DNA from: SLID01 sp041667545
Lineage (GTDB): Bacteria > Omnitrophota > Gorgyraeia > Tantalellales > Tantalellaceae
Direction: 5' to 3'
DNA: 28,452 bases
Assembly: GCA_041667545.1 (NCBI GenBank)
Contig: JBAYES010000025.1
Location: forward strand, 1-28,452
Every line of letters starts with the position of its first letter. Position 1 is the first letter of the stretch. Shown here in pieces: positions 17,701-24,350 of the stretch. The position numbers and the translations under genes are program-made. Below the pieces are notes generated by a model. It worked only from the letters and a program-made list of their open reading frames with translations. It made no database searches and was not told the origin of the DNA.

Positions 17701-17782
17701 TGTAATCGGGGGTTATGAGCACTTTCTCTTTAAGAGGGTATTTACGGCAGATATCACTTAGCGCGGAAAGAAGAGGTGTCAT
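14714..17782 (-). CDS. addB: AddB-type nuclease subunit with Fe-S cluster
   Basis: 1022-residue partner of AddA. The N-terminal part is a degenerate helicase fold without a Walker A loop (LITPDYRLGREVLQAL). The middle has HLHVSHYKHGARSARGNIFF and GLDEMRFPGRRTEDPVLLD, typical of AddB/RexB-like proteins. The C-terminal PD-(D/E)XK nuclease has GSLLHEVFETF, LRGIIDRLDKV and VWDYKTGSAYKY. Four cysteines suitable for a 4Fe-4S cluster are present: one in AAGCPFRYF and three in SCSFCDYAAMCGG (983, 986, 992), the arrangement known in AddB. I chose the ATG at 17782, which has AAGGA 5 nt upstream; the ATG four codons earlier has none. It follows the aldolase gene by 63 bp and overlaps addA. Confidence 0.92.
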   Translation of the reverse strand: MTPLLSALSDICRKYPLKEKVLITPDYRLGREVLQALSRSGEPWVNFTLATASSLASEAAEKIITEKKLKRVSGPGIMAIVEDVFYGLADSGKLGYFEKHETNSGIINALTGVIMELRTKGISPSAIKGEYLTNADKARDIDLIFSEYEKRLDEKKLIDKAGLTLIALEGLKDLPSRQRRYIIFSRYYMSGLEREFIERLAGKDLEIISDGPVFGIKEPKGLWGKQTKGDFKDSSALAWVYDTRKASKAAAGGDLELFASRGSREEVKEVFRRMALRDISLDDAEIVYPDSGEYRREIMLYSEKLACPVTFSEGIPAMVTGPFRAVRCFLDWIKHDFWEIYLRHALASGDIKTDKNNDGRDLTSLGHLLKISGVGWSRPRYEKVLGKKEAEFLKKAEKPYSDEEADNHDGYLKMAADIGMLRQICTGLLALVPEPGDDGLVRLKDMCAGVSDFLRQYTVSRSSYDSDFVEEALKRSAAIGDLGVDRMTLSEAADKLLGTFFTVNVNPSEPRPGHLHVSHYKHGARSARGNIFFVGLDEMRFPGRRTEDPVLLDSERERISPALEVSSDGIRKNIYDMASALSGTRGSVTASFSMYDIREERNVFPSSLMLQLYRLKTSRPDADYEDLLGSIIKGEGSLGIERGEAPLDITEMWIKKLSRGGVLKDGTEAVKNIYPCIAEGLKAEEARESAEFTEYDGNLVVTGGELDPRESGGIVLSCSKLEKAAGCPFRYFISNVLCVDKPEETNKDVTSWLNAMQKGSLLHEVFETFTAEMREKGEGLSALDEKETAEKILVSKAEKYREEIPPSNDMVYLAELSVMRKDLDVFLLTNRKLRTSPVHEELEFGTGGKDPVKIFLPGGKHFFLRGIIDRLDKVSGHEYHVWDYKTGSAYKYERRQYLAGGEQFQHALYASAAETILKETGEDECPVVTKSGYILASEKASGSGKGAIFARDPSRKHIWQEALETLLGIISLGGFLKDPGNSCSFCDYAAMCGGKNEKERAALKKSSGHPAMELWRKLKDYE

Positions 17783-17845
17783 TGTATCCTTCATTTTATA
17801 TAAAGCGGATCGCTATGCTCCGTACAGGGAGGATCGCCCCGGGGC

Positions 17846-18397
17846 TTAAATCCGGCATAAAGTCATACATGCTCTTTCTATCGCCAGTACCCGGAGACAC
17901 GCTTCCTTTATGTCTTTACCAACCGCCACAACGCCGTGACGCTTCAATATCACCGCGTTGCTTCCCTGCCTGATCTTATCGGCAACGGTTTTACCCAGTT
18001 CCGGGCTCCCGGGCTGGATGTAAGGTATCACAGGCGAAGCCCTTCCGACAAGACAATCGAATTCATAAGAAGGGCTCTCGAGCAAAGAGAGTTTTCCCGA
18101 GGCAGCTACGGAATACGGAGGATGAGCGTGAGCGACAGCCAGGACGTCTTCTCTTGCCATATAACATGCCCGGTGTATGAACACCTCGGAACTTACCCCG
18201 AGTTGTTCGGGATCGTCTTCACTGGAAAAAGACACCCGGGTATAATCGGAAGGCCCGGCGCATGACATGTCTACCCCGCTTCTTTTTATGGTAAAAAATC
18301 CTTTATCCCTTACGCTTATATTTCCGCCGGCGCCGATAACAAGGCCGTGTCTGTGAAGGAACTTGCCATTCTCTATAAGATCTTCCATCATACCCAT
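17846..18397 (-). CDS. Class II aldolase/adducin-family protein (fuculose-phosphate aldolase-like)
   Basis: 183-residue zinc-dependent aldolase or epimerase relative. Expected residues are visible: GAGGNISVRD near the N-terminus (phosphate-binding region), SSEVFIHRACY (the Glu at the catalytic position), AHAHPPYSVA (two zinc His) and LKRHGVVAVG (third zinc His). GRASPVIPYIQPGSPELG is also family-typical. Members include L-fuculose-1-phosphate aldolase, ribulose-5-phosphate 4-epimerase and methylthioribulose-1-phosphate dehydratase; I cannot choose between them. I placed the start at ATG 18397 because AGGAGGG lies 7 nt before it; longer readings run back through the promoter. It is the first gene of a unit with addB and addA, a pairing with no obvious functional reason. 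Confidence 0.88.
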   Translation of the reverse strand: MGMMEDLIENGKFLHRHGLVIGAGGNISVRDKGFFTIKRSGVDMSCAGPSDYTRVSFSSEDDPEQLGVSSEVFIHRACYMAREDVLAVAHAHPPYSVAASGKLSLLESPSYEFDCLVGRASPVIPYIQPGSPELGKTVADKIRQGSNAVILKRHGVVAVGKDIKEACLRVLAIERACMTLCRI

Positions 18398-18417
18398 GCT
18401 TAACCCTCCTGCCCGAT

Positions 18418-18446
18418 AGTCTATCACGCCCACCCCTAACCGTCAA
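18418..18446 (-). promoter_or_regulatory. Promoter of the aldolase-addB-addA unit
   Basis: Minus strand TTGACG (18446-18441), 17-bp spacer, TAGACT (18423-18418). It lies about 20 bp before the aldolase start codon and its AGGAGGG site, giving a very short leader. Confidence 0.55.
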
Positions 18447-18506
18447 TCAACCGAACCGGACGATCCACTACTCTCAACATGCCTTGCGGCATATCGCGAC
18501 GTCTCC

Positions 18507-18666
18507 GCTACAAGGGTCTGGTATTCCCGGAGAGGGCGTTGGACGACTGAGCGGGCATGGTCCCCTATGGCACGGGCCATAGGGGGAGCGAGGTCGTCCG
18601 TCGAGCGAAGATCTTCTCGCCGGGAAGATCGAGCGTCCCTCGCAGGGAATGCCAGACCCTTGTAGC
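18507..18666. repeat. 160-bp palindromic element with three-helix fold
   Basis: Inverted 22-bp ends (18507-18528 and 18645-18666) match at 21 of 22 bases and carry GCTACAAGGGTCTGG. Two internal helices complete a three-way-junction shape. The first is GGACGAC/GTCGTCC (18541-18547, 18593-18599), capped by CCCCTATGGC-ACGG-GCCATAGGGG (18562-18585). The second is GATCTTC/GAAGATC (18610-18616, 18624-18630). A partial extra copy of the end, GCTACAAGGGTCTTG, lies at 18746-18760. The rest of this 525-bp divergent gap holds a 7-bp stem CAGGGAC/GTCCCTG (about 18698-18735), a heptamer repeat and two promoters. No coding frame in it is convincing. Confidence 0.8.
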
Positions 18667-18792
18667 AAAGATGCTACGATCTCCGCAATGAGTCTAACAG
18701 GGACAGGTGTAGGATCAGATTGAGAACCGTCCCTGATATTTTAATGCTACAAGGGTCTTGAATAACTGCAGCATGACGAAGTCAAGTTCCCA

Positions 18793-18827
18793 GACTATGG
18801 ACTATGGACTATCGACTATGGACTACC
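18793..18827. repeat. Heptamer tandem repeat (GACTATG)x5
   Basis: Five consecutive 7-bp units: GACTATG, GACTATG, GACTATC, GACTATG, GACTACC. A related 3-unit run is found at 26709-26729. It lies upstream of the plus-strand promoter and is not part of the protein. Confidence 0.85.
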
Positions 18828-18849
18828 ACAGAAGTTCCCAACATATCTC

Positions 18850-18877
18850 TTGTCTGATCTTCGAAAAACATTATAAT
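18850..18877 (+). promoter_or_regulatory. Promoter of the PpiD/SurA-like gene
   Basis: TTGTCT (18850-18855), 16-bp spacer, TATAAT (18872-18877), about 45 nt before the chosen ATG at 18923. It also argues against longer N-terminal readings of the gene, which would begin upstream of this promoter. Confidence 0.65.
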
Positions 18878-18922
18878 ATAGGGTCTGAAGCGAATTACAC
18901 ACTGTCAAAAAGGGAGATCATA

Positions 18923-20386
18923 ATGGTTCTTGGCATAATGCGGAGCAAAAAATTCTCAAAAAGGGTCCTGACGGGGCTTCTGATAATAATCATACCGGCT
19001 TTTGTTTTCTGGGGTGTGGGGTCTCTTTCCGACCGCCCTAAGCCCGCCGGAAAGATCTATGGCCGGACGGTATCCGCCGAGGACTTTTTTTCAAGCCGCC
19101 AGGGCGTACATACCCAGATAATGCTCAACTACTTCACCGATTATGAAAGAATGTCTTCTATCTTGAAGAACAGGACCTTAATGAACACTATGGCATGGGA
19201 AAGACTTTTACTGCTTTCCGCGGCAAGGAATAAAAAAATACAGGTTTCTAACCAGGAAGTGATGTCATTTATAGCCTCCCATCCGCTTTTTCAAAGAGGG
19301 GGCGGGTTTGACAGAACGATCTACGCTTCCATACTAAGGAATCCGTCGATTGCACTCTCACCGCGGCAGTTCGAGGAACTCATAAGGGAAAACCTTCTTG
19401 TTATGAAATTCCGGAACTCTCTTCTCGACAATATTACGGTTTCCGAAGAGGAAATACTGGAATGGTTCCGGCTATATGCCGGCAAAACCGTTTTCTCTTA
19501 TTTCCTGATGGACAAGGACAAATACTCTGCAGATGCGGACATAAGCGAACAGGAAATAATCGAGGCCTATGAGACGAACAAAGACAGGCTTTTTTCCAGA
19601 GAAAAGGCCCAGGTGGAATACATTGAAACCGCGTATTCCTCGGGTTCCGAAAAAGACCGTATCGATGAGACACTCAGAAAAGCTGTTGTTGAAATATCCC
19701 GGGACGAGCTTTCCATGAAAGAATATGCCGATAGAATGGGTTACATGTACGGCAAGACCGGGTTCTTCGCCTTGCACAATACTCTTTCTGGACCAAGCTG
19801 GTTCCCGGGCTTCAATACCGCCGCTTTCGAGCTGAAAGACGGAGAAATAAGCCCTCCCGTATTTTCCGGCGCGGAACAGGGAAGCGCTTTTATGATCAGA
19901 AGGATCGGAACGGAAATGCCCAAACTTTTGTCTTTTGAAGAAGTGCGCGATGAGATCTCTCAGGCGCTTAAGAACGCAAAAAGCGTTGACCTCGCGAAAG
20001 CGGAAGCCGATAAAATTTTTCAGGCTATGTCAGACGGTGAAATGACTTTTGAGGAAGCCGCGGCTTCTGTAAATTCCGCGATAAAGCAAACACCCCCGTT
20101 GAGCATTGAAGACAATATCGAAAATCTTATTCCGGCGCGTGAGGCTGTGGCAGCATCGTTTTCCTCGAAAGAAAACGAAATATTACATCCCTACATGACC
20201 CGTGCCGGGGCTCTTGTATTAAAAATAGATGATGTGATCGAGCCCCCCCTTTCGGATCTTACGCAAGAGGTCAAAGACTCCATCAAGGAAAACATAATCT
20301 CAGAAAGGCAAGTTTCAGCCGTCACGGACTGGCTCCGGGAAAATTCTTCAGCCATAGAACCCGCCGGGCCCCTGGAAGAAATGTAA
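18923..20386 (+). CDS. PpiD/SurA-like membrane-anchored periplasmic chaperone (peptidyl-prolyl isomerase family)
   Basis: 487-residue protein, the only plus-strand gene. A basic N-terminus (RSKKFSKR) precedes one membrane helix (15-35, VLTGLLIIIIPAFVFWGVGS), leaving the rest in the periplasm. A SurA_N-type helical chaperone domain follows (~40-200, with RTLMNTMAWERLLLLSAARN and SPRQFEELIRENLLVMKFRN), then a parvulin-like region (about 230-360: TGFFALHNTLSGPSWFPGF, AAFELKDGEISPPVFSG) and a C-terminal helical part. The parvulin section is divergent, so isomerase activity is uncertain; a holdase/chaperone role for outer-membrane proteins is the better guess. ATG 18923 has AGGGAG 8 nt before it and begins right at the basic anchor. 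An upstream in-frame ATG (18758) would add 55 residues encoded by repeat sequence and is rejected. Confidence 0.82.
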   Translation: MVLGIMRSKKFSKRVLTGLLIIIIPAFVFWGVGSLSDRPKPAGKIYGRTVSAEDFFSSRQGVHTQIMLNYFTDYERMSSILKNRTLMNTMAWERLLLLSAARNKKIQVSNQEVMSFIASHPLFQRGGGFDRTIYASILRNPSIALSPRQFEELIRENLLVMKFRNSLLDNITVSEEEILEWFRLYAGKTVFSYFLMDKDKYSADADISEQEIIEAYETNKDRLFSREKAQVEYIETAYSSGSEKDRIDETLRKAVVEISRDELSMKEYADRMGYMYGKTGFFALHNTLSGPSWFPGFNTAAFELKDGEISPPVFSGAEQGSAFMIRRIGTEMPKLLSFEEVRDEISQALKNAKSVDLAKAEADKIFQAMSDGEMTFEEAAASVNSAIKQTPPLSIEDNIENLIPAREAVAASFSSKENEILHPYMTRAGALVLKIDDVIEPPLSDLTQEVKDSIKENIISERQVSAVTDWLRENSSAIEPAGPLEEM

Positions 20387-20407
20387 GGCAAAAACCGGAT
20401 AAAATTT

Positions 20408-20431
20408 AAAAAGGTTTGTGTGTGTCTTTTT
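20408..20431. terminator. Weak bidirectional hairpin between convergent genes
   Basis: AAAAAG (20408-20413) and CTTTTT (20426-20431) can pair around a 12-nt GT-rich loop in the 52-bp gap between the ends of the PpiD-like and nrdR genes. The stem is A/T only. Position is right for shared termination, structure is weak. Confidence 0.25.
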
Positions 20432-20438
20432 GGGCGGG

Positions 20439-20888
20439 TTATCCCAGGAATTTTTCCAGTTCTTTCCTGAAATGCGATACGTCCTTGAATCTTCTGTATA
20501 CCGACGCGAAGCGAACATATGCCACTTCATCGAGATCATATAATTCATCCATCACCATTTTACCGATAACCGTTGTCTTCACTTCGCGATCGGCTTTTTT
20601 GTGTACCTCTTTGGCTATCTCCTCCGCTATCTCTTCTATTTTGTCCATGCTGACGGGGCGTTTCTCGCAGGCCTTCATTATGCCGTCTTTGATCTTTTCC
20701 CTGTCGAACCTCTTGCGGGTTCCGTCGCGCTTGATCACCATCATCGGGGCATTTTCAACATATTCGTAGGTCGTGAACCTTTTTCCGCATTTCAGGCATT
20801 CGCGCCTTCTTCTGATGCTTATTCCTTCGGCGCTCATCCTCGAATCTATTACCTTATCGTCTATGTGCGAACAAAAAGGGCACTTCAT
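20439..20888 (-). CDS. nrdR: NrdR transcriptional repressor of ribonucleotide reductase genes
   Basis: 149-residue regulator that senses ATP/dATP and represses nrd genes at NrdR boxes. The N-terminal zinc ribbon has C3, C6 (CPFC) and C31, C34 (CLKC), with the characteristic SRMSAEGISIRRRRECLKC linker. The ATP-cone follows from about residue 49 (MVIKRDGTRKRFDREKIKDG). KDVSHFRKELEKF is a usual ending. The ATG at 20888 overlaps the dCMP deaminase stop by 4 bases. It ends the long purine/nucleotide operon. No ribonucleotide reductase gene is in the window. Confidence 0.97.
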   Translation of the reverse strand: MKCPFCSHIDDKVIDSRMSAEGISIRRRRECLKCGKRFTTYEYVENAPMMVIKRDGTRKRFDREKIKDGIMKACEKRPVSMDKIEEIAEEIAKEVHKKADREVKTTVIGKMVMDELYDLDEVAYVRFASVYRRFKDVSHFRKELEKFLG

Positions 20889-21400
20889 CTTTTTATCAGG
20901 GTCATCTCCACTCCCGCTTCTTTGAGAAATCCTACCGCGAAATCATCCGGGTATTCGCCCTCGATAACTATTTTATTTATCCCGGCGTTTATTATCATTT
21001 TGGCGCATATCGCGCAGGGCTGGACTGTAACGTAAAGAGTGGCACCGTCAAGATTTACGCCATGCCTGGCGGCCTGCAGAAAAGCGTTCTGTTCTGCATG
21101 CAGAGCCCGGCAAAGCTCATGTCTCTCGCCGGAAGGCACCTTGAGCTTTTCTCTCAAGCATCCCACTTCATCACAATGCGTTATTCCCATTGGAGCGCCG
21201 TTATATCCTGTAGCCAGTATCTGTTTGTTCTTAACTACTACAGCGCCCACCTGCCTTCTAAGGCATGTTGACCTTGTTGAAACAAGATGGGCTATGCTCA
21301 AAAAATATTCGTCCCAGCTGGGACGTTTTGTCTCTTTCTTAGCCGCGGGAGAGCTTTTTTTTGTCCTCAGCGCAACTTTCTTTTTCTTTCCGGATGTCAT
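20885..21400 (-). CDS. dCMP deaminase (ComEB-like)
   Basis: 171-residue zinc deaminase that converts dCMP to dUMP, supplying thymidylate synthesis. The zinc and catalytic motifs are HAE (101-103, in LHAEQNAF) and PCAIC (128-132). Other typical segments are RRQVGAVVVKNKQILATGYN and THCDEVGCLRE. A lysine-rich 25-residue N-terminal tail (KKKKVALRTKK) precedes the domain. I chose the ATG at 21400, which overlaps the glyA stop as ATGA; an ATG ten codons earlier is possible. It sits between glyA and nrdR. GlyA makes the methylene-folate that thymidylate synthase would use with dUMP, so the neighbours make metabolic sense. Confidence 0.92.
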   Translation of the reverse strand: MTSGKKKKVALRTKKSSPAAKKETKRPSWDEYFLSIAHLVSTRSTCLRRQVGAVVVKNKQILATGYNGAPMGITHCDEVGCLREKLKVPSGERHELCRALHAEQNAFLQAARHGVNLDGATLYVTVQPCAICAKMIINAGINKIVIEGEYPDDFAVGFLKEAGVEMTLIKR

Positions 21401-22665
21401 TTTGCAATATTCTCCATTTCTTTTATCCATTCAGCGTAAAGCGGAAAACCCTTCAGCAGATCCTTAACTTCGTTCTTTATAAGGTCGAGTTTTGACGAGT
21501 CCTCCCTTACGGCAATAGCCTTGTCAATAAGCCCCGCTATCGCGGCCATTTCGCCCTCGCCCATACCTCTTGTTGTTATAGCGGCCGTCCCGAGACGGAT
21601 ACCGCTTGTAACAAAGGGACTTTTGGGGTCAAAAGGTATAAGGTTCTTGTTCACTGTTATGCCGGCTTTATCCAGCAATATTTCGGCCTCCTTGCCGCTT
21701 ACACCTTTATTCGTCAGGTCCACCAGCATAAGATGGTTATCTGTGCCCCCGGAAACTATCCTGAACCCGCGCGCCGTCAGTTCTTTAGACAATATGGAGG
21801 CATTCGCTACTATCTTTTTCTGATAATCCTTGAATCCGGGCTCAAGAGCTTCCTTGAACGCCACGGCCTTGGCCGCTATAACATGCATAAGAGGCCCGCC
21901 CTGTATTCCGGGGAAGACCGACGAATTTATTTTTTTAGCGAATTCTTCTCTGCACATAACAAGTCCCGACCGCGGTCCTCTCAGCGTTTTATGCGTTGTG
22001 CTTGTCACGAATTCCGAAACTTCCACCGGACTGGGATGTTCTCCCGCGGCTACAAGCCCGGCAATATGCGCCATGTCTACCATTAGAACAGCCCCGACCT
22101 CGTCGCATATTTCCCTGAATTTACTAAAATCTATTGTCCGGGGATAAGCGGAAGCTCCGGCTATTATCATTTTTGGTTTTGTTTCTACGGCTTTTTTTCT
22201 GATCTCGTCAAAATCAAGTTTTTCCGACTCGCGGGAAACCCCGTAAAATACCATACTATAGTACATCCCGGAAAAATTTTTGGGATGCCCGTGGGAAAGA
22301 TGCCCTCCGCAGGCAAGGTCCATCGCGAGAACAGTATCCCCGGGACTCACTACACTGAAGTAAACGGCCATATTGGCCTGAGATCCGGAATGCGGCTGAA
22401 CATTTACATGCTCCGCCCCAAAAAGTTCTTTGGCCCTCTGTATGGCTATCTCTTCCGCGACATCTACTTTCTCGCATCCGCCGTAATACCTTGCCCCCGG
22501 ATATCCCTCGGCATACTTGTTGGTCATGGAGGAGGCTACCGCTTCCATAACCGCCCGGGAAACAAAATTCTCGCTGGCAATAAGCTCTATCCCCTGTTCT
22601 TCTCTTATGGTCTCATTAAGGACTGCCTTAAAGATCTCTGGGTCTTTTTCGTATAAGTGCCTCAT
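21397..22665 (-). CDS. glyA: Serine hydroxymethyltransferase
   Basis: 422-residue PLP enzyme that converts serine and tetrahydrofolate to glycine and 5,10-methylene-tetrahydrofolate; purine and thymidylate synthesis both need the products. Motifs: IELIASENFVS (27-37), YAEGYPGARYYGG (51-63), QPHSGSQANMAVY (90-102), DMAHIAGLVAAG (197-208) with D197 and H200, and the PLP lysine K226 in TSTTHKTLRGPR. Length and motif order are standard. ATG at 22665 with GGGAGAGAG upstream. It is 31 bp after rpiB and overlaps the deaminase gene by 4 bases. Confidence 0.98.
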   Translation of the reverse strand: MRHLYEKDPEIFKAVLNETIREEQGIELIASENFVSRAVMEAVASSMTNKYAEGYPGARYYGGCEKVDVAEEIAIQRAKELFGAEHVNVQPHSGSQANMAVYFSVVSPGDTVLAMDLACGGHLSHGHPKNFSGMYYSMVFYGVSRESEKLDFDEIRKKAVETKPKMIIAGASAYPRTIDFSKFREICDEVGAVLMVDMAHIAGLVAAGEHPSPVEVSEFVTSTTHKTLRGPRSGLVMCREEFAKKINSSVFPGIQGGPLMHVIAAKAVAFKEALEPGFKDYQKKIVANASILSKELTARGFRIVSGGTDNHLMLVDLTNKGVSGKEAEILLDKAGITVNKNLIPFDPKSPFVTSGIRLGTAAITTRGMGEGEMAAIAGLIDKAIAVREDSSKLDLIKNEVKDLLKGFPLYAEWIKEMENIAK

Positions 22666-22696
22666 ACTCTCTCCCGCTTTGTTCTTTGTTTTAGAA

Positions 22697-23158
22697 CTAT
22701 GTTTTTTTGAATACCTTTTTTTCGTATTCTTTGATGATCCTTACCCTTTTCGCGTGACGCCCCTTAAGCGCGGGGGTCTTTAACCAGGCCTTTACCGTAG
22801 CAAGAGCGTCTTTTCGGGAAACCCTGTCGGCTGCCAGCACCAGTACGTTTATATCGTTATGCTCTCTTGCCGACACCGCTTGATCCGGTTTTCCGCATAC
22901 ACCCGCCCTTACGCCCGGAAGCTTGTTGGCTATGACAGCCATTCCTACCCCTGTCCTGCATATAAGGATCCCTACCCACGCTTTTTTGCGTGAAACCATT
23001 GACGCGCATTCAAACCCAACATGCGGGTAATCACAGGATTCCGGGGTATCTGTGCCCATGTCGTAAACTTTATGGCCAGCTCTTTCCAGCTCCTTCAAGA
23101 TGAATTGTTTCAGGTCGAACCCACCGTGATCCGATCCTACAGCTATTCTTTTATCCAT
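22697..23158 (-). CDS. rpiB: Ribose-5-phosphate isomerase B
   Basis: 153-residue RpiB/LacA-type isomerase that interconverts ribulose 5-phosphate and ribose 5-phosphate, the precursor of PRPP for purine synthesis. Seen: AVGSDHGGFDLKQ with the SDHGG motif (9-13), active-site C67 in GILICRTGVGMAVIANK, GVRAGVCG, and HNDINVLVLAADRV. The residue after the catalytic Cys is Arg where many homologues have Gly, a small variation. ATG at 23158 overlaps the end of the phosphatase gene by 16 bases. The order phosphatase-rpiB-glyA recalls the Bacillus subtilis ywlE-ywlF-glyA region. Confidence 0.95.
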   Translation of the reverse strand: MDKRIAVGSDHGGFDLKQFILKELERAGHKVYDMGTDTPESCDYPHVGFECASMVSRKKAWVGILICRTGVGMAVIANKLPGVRAGVCGKPDQAVSAREHNDINVLVLAADRVSRKDALATVKAWLKTPALKGRHAKRVRIIKEYEKKVFKKT

Positions 23159-23604
23159 TTTATAAGCTCCTCAATAGACTGTTTTATAATGGAAAACGAC
23201 GTTTTGTAAAAAGTCATCGGCCTGCCTATCGGATCAGGTATTATCACAACCCCTCTATCAGGATTAAACTCCCCCAGATATCGTACTTTGCTTTCCGCTG
23301 CCGGATCCAGATCCAACACCGCTAATTTATGCTCCGGCGCCATTACAAGTATAAGATCCGCCCAGTTCACAAGTCCTAACGAAAGCCCCTTTGAAATGTA
23401 AGGGGATACATCAATTCCCTCTTTTGTAAGAAGAGAAATGACTTCTTTTGAAGGGCTTGCTCCTTCGATACCCAAAATCCCGGCAGATCGCGCCTCGAAA
23501 GACTTCTCATTTTCGGAAGAAAGCCTGTTAAGGTAGGCTTCCGCCATTATGCTTCGGCAGCTGTTCCCGGTACATACAAAAAGTATTTTTTTTATGTTTT
23601 TCAT
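23143..23604 (-). CDS. Low-molecular-weight protein phosphatase (YwlE-like)
   Basis: 153-residue cysteine phosphatase of the arsenate reductase-like/LMW-PTP fold. The P-loop CTGNSCRS (11-18) has nucleophile C11 and R17, and the general acid is D124 in DPIG. The third P-loop position is Ser where YwlE-type arginine phosphatases have Thr and classical tyrosine phosphatases have a larger residue; this leans to a YwlE-like enzyme but does not prove it. No McsB arginine kinase is in the window. The ATG at 23604 overlaps the purE stop by 4 bases, and its end overlaps rpiB. Confidence 0.88.
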   Translation of the reverse strand: MKNIKKILFVCTGNSCRSIMAEAYLNRLSSENEKSFEARSAGILGIEGASPSKEVISLLTKEGIDVSPYISKGLSLGLVNWADLILVMAPEHKLAVLDLDPAAESKVRYLGEFNPDRGVVIIPDPIGRPMTFYKTSFSIIKQSIEELIKWIKE

Positions 23605-24104
23605 TTATTTTTGGATCCAAGCTTGCGGTTCTTCTCTTCCACCTTTTTAACCAACTCTTTTTTGTGCCGGTCGAGTTTCCCCGCGACGGAAGAAGAAGAT
23701 ACGCCAAGTATCTGGGCGGCAAGAATGGCGGCATTTATCGCTCCGGCTTTACCGATAGCTACGGTCGCTACCGGTATTCCCGCGGGCATCTGTACGGTGG
23801 AAAGAAGAGAATCCATTCCGTCAAGCTGTGAATCCATAGGAACTCCAATAACGGGAAGTGTGGTGTGCGCTGCCACTACCCCGGCAAGATGCGCGGCTCC
23901 TCCGGCGGCGGCAATTATCACCATTGCCCCCCTCTTTTTGGCCGACTTGGCGAAAGAAGCCGTTTTATCCGGACATCTGTGCGCTGAAAGTATTTTTACT
24001 TCATAGGTGACTCCGAATTTCTCAAGCACCGAAAATGCCTCTTTCATGACCGGAAGGTCGGAATCACTTCCCATGACAATGCTTACCAGCGGGTTCTTTT
24101 TCAT
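23601..24104 (-). CDS. purE: N5-carboxyaminoimidazole ribonucleotide mutase (class I PurE)
   Basis: 167-residue octameric enzyme that converts N5-CAIR to CAIR in purine synthesis. Seen: GSDSDLPVM (12-20), LSAHRCPDK with H42, and AAAGGAAHLAGVVAAHTTLPVIGVP, MDSQLDGMDSLLSTVQMPAG and GKAGAINAAILAAQIL. SAHR is followed by Cys where Thr is usual. Length with a ~15-residue basic tail is slightly long for class I. ATG at 24104 follows a strong AAGGAGGG site. No purK is next to it in this window. It is separated from purD by repeat element C (24134-24346), so transcription must pass through or restart at that element. Confidence 0.96.
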   Translation of the reverse strand: MKKNPLVSIVMGSDSDLPVMKEAFSVLEKFGVTYEVKILSAHRCPDKTASFAKSAKKRGAMVIIAAAGGAAHLAGVVAAHTTLPVIGVPMDSQLDGMDSLLSTVQMPAGIPVATVAIGKAGAINAAILAAQILGVSSSSVAGKLDRHKKELVKKVEEKNRKLGSKNK

Positions 24105-24133
24105 ATTATTTCCCTCCTTACACCAATTAAGCT

Positions 24134-24346
24134 AGAGTTCTGCAAAATAGCAATTTCACGTCATTGCGAGGGAGCAAAGCGACCGAAGCAACCTCATAAC
24201 TTATTATATATGTTGAGATTGCTCCGCCCTTTTATTACGTCTGGCGGAATCCTGAGCCATGGTCTTTATCACGAGACGAAGGGCTTCGTCACTCACTTCG
24301 TTCGTTCCTCGCAAAGACGGTATAAAAGTCCATTTTGCAGAACCCT
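24134..24346. repeat. Complete copy (C) of the palindromic interspersed element, 213 bp
   Basis: Inverted 17-bp ends: AGAGTTCTGCAAAATAG (24134-24150) and the complement of AGGGTTCTGCAAAATGG (24330-24346), 15 of 17 matching. The body is very close to copy B (CGTCATTGCGAGG, CGAAGCAACCTCATAACTTA, TTATATATGTTG, GGGCTTCGTCACTCACTTCG, CGCAAAGACGG) and shares the left half with copy A. It occupies nearly all of the purD-purE gap and its end lies 4 bp from the purD stop. All three copies have the same orientation. It encodes nothing. Confidence 0.88.
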
Positions 24347-24350
24347 ACAA

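Noticed and set aside
18758..18922. 55-codon N-terminal extension of the PpiD-like protein
   Set aside because: It begins upstream of the best promoter, encodes the heptamer repeat, and the ATG at 18923 has a proper ribosome site followed by a basic membrane anchor.
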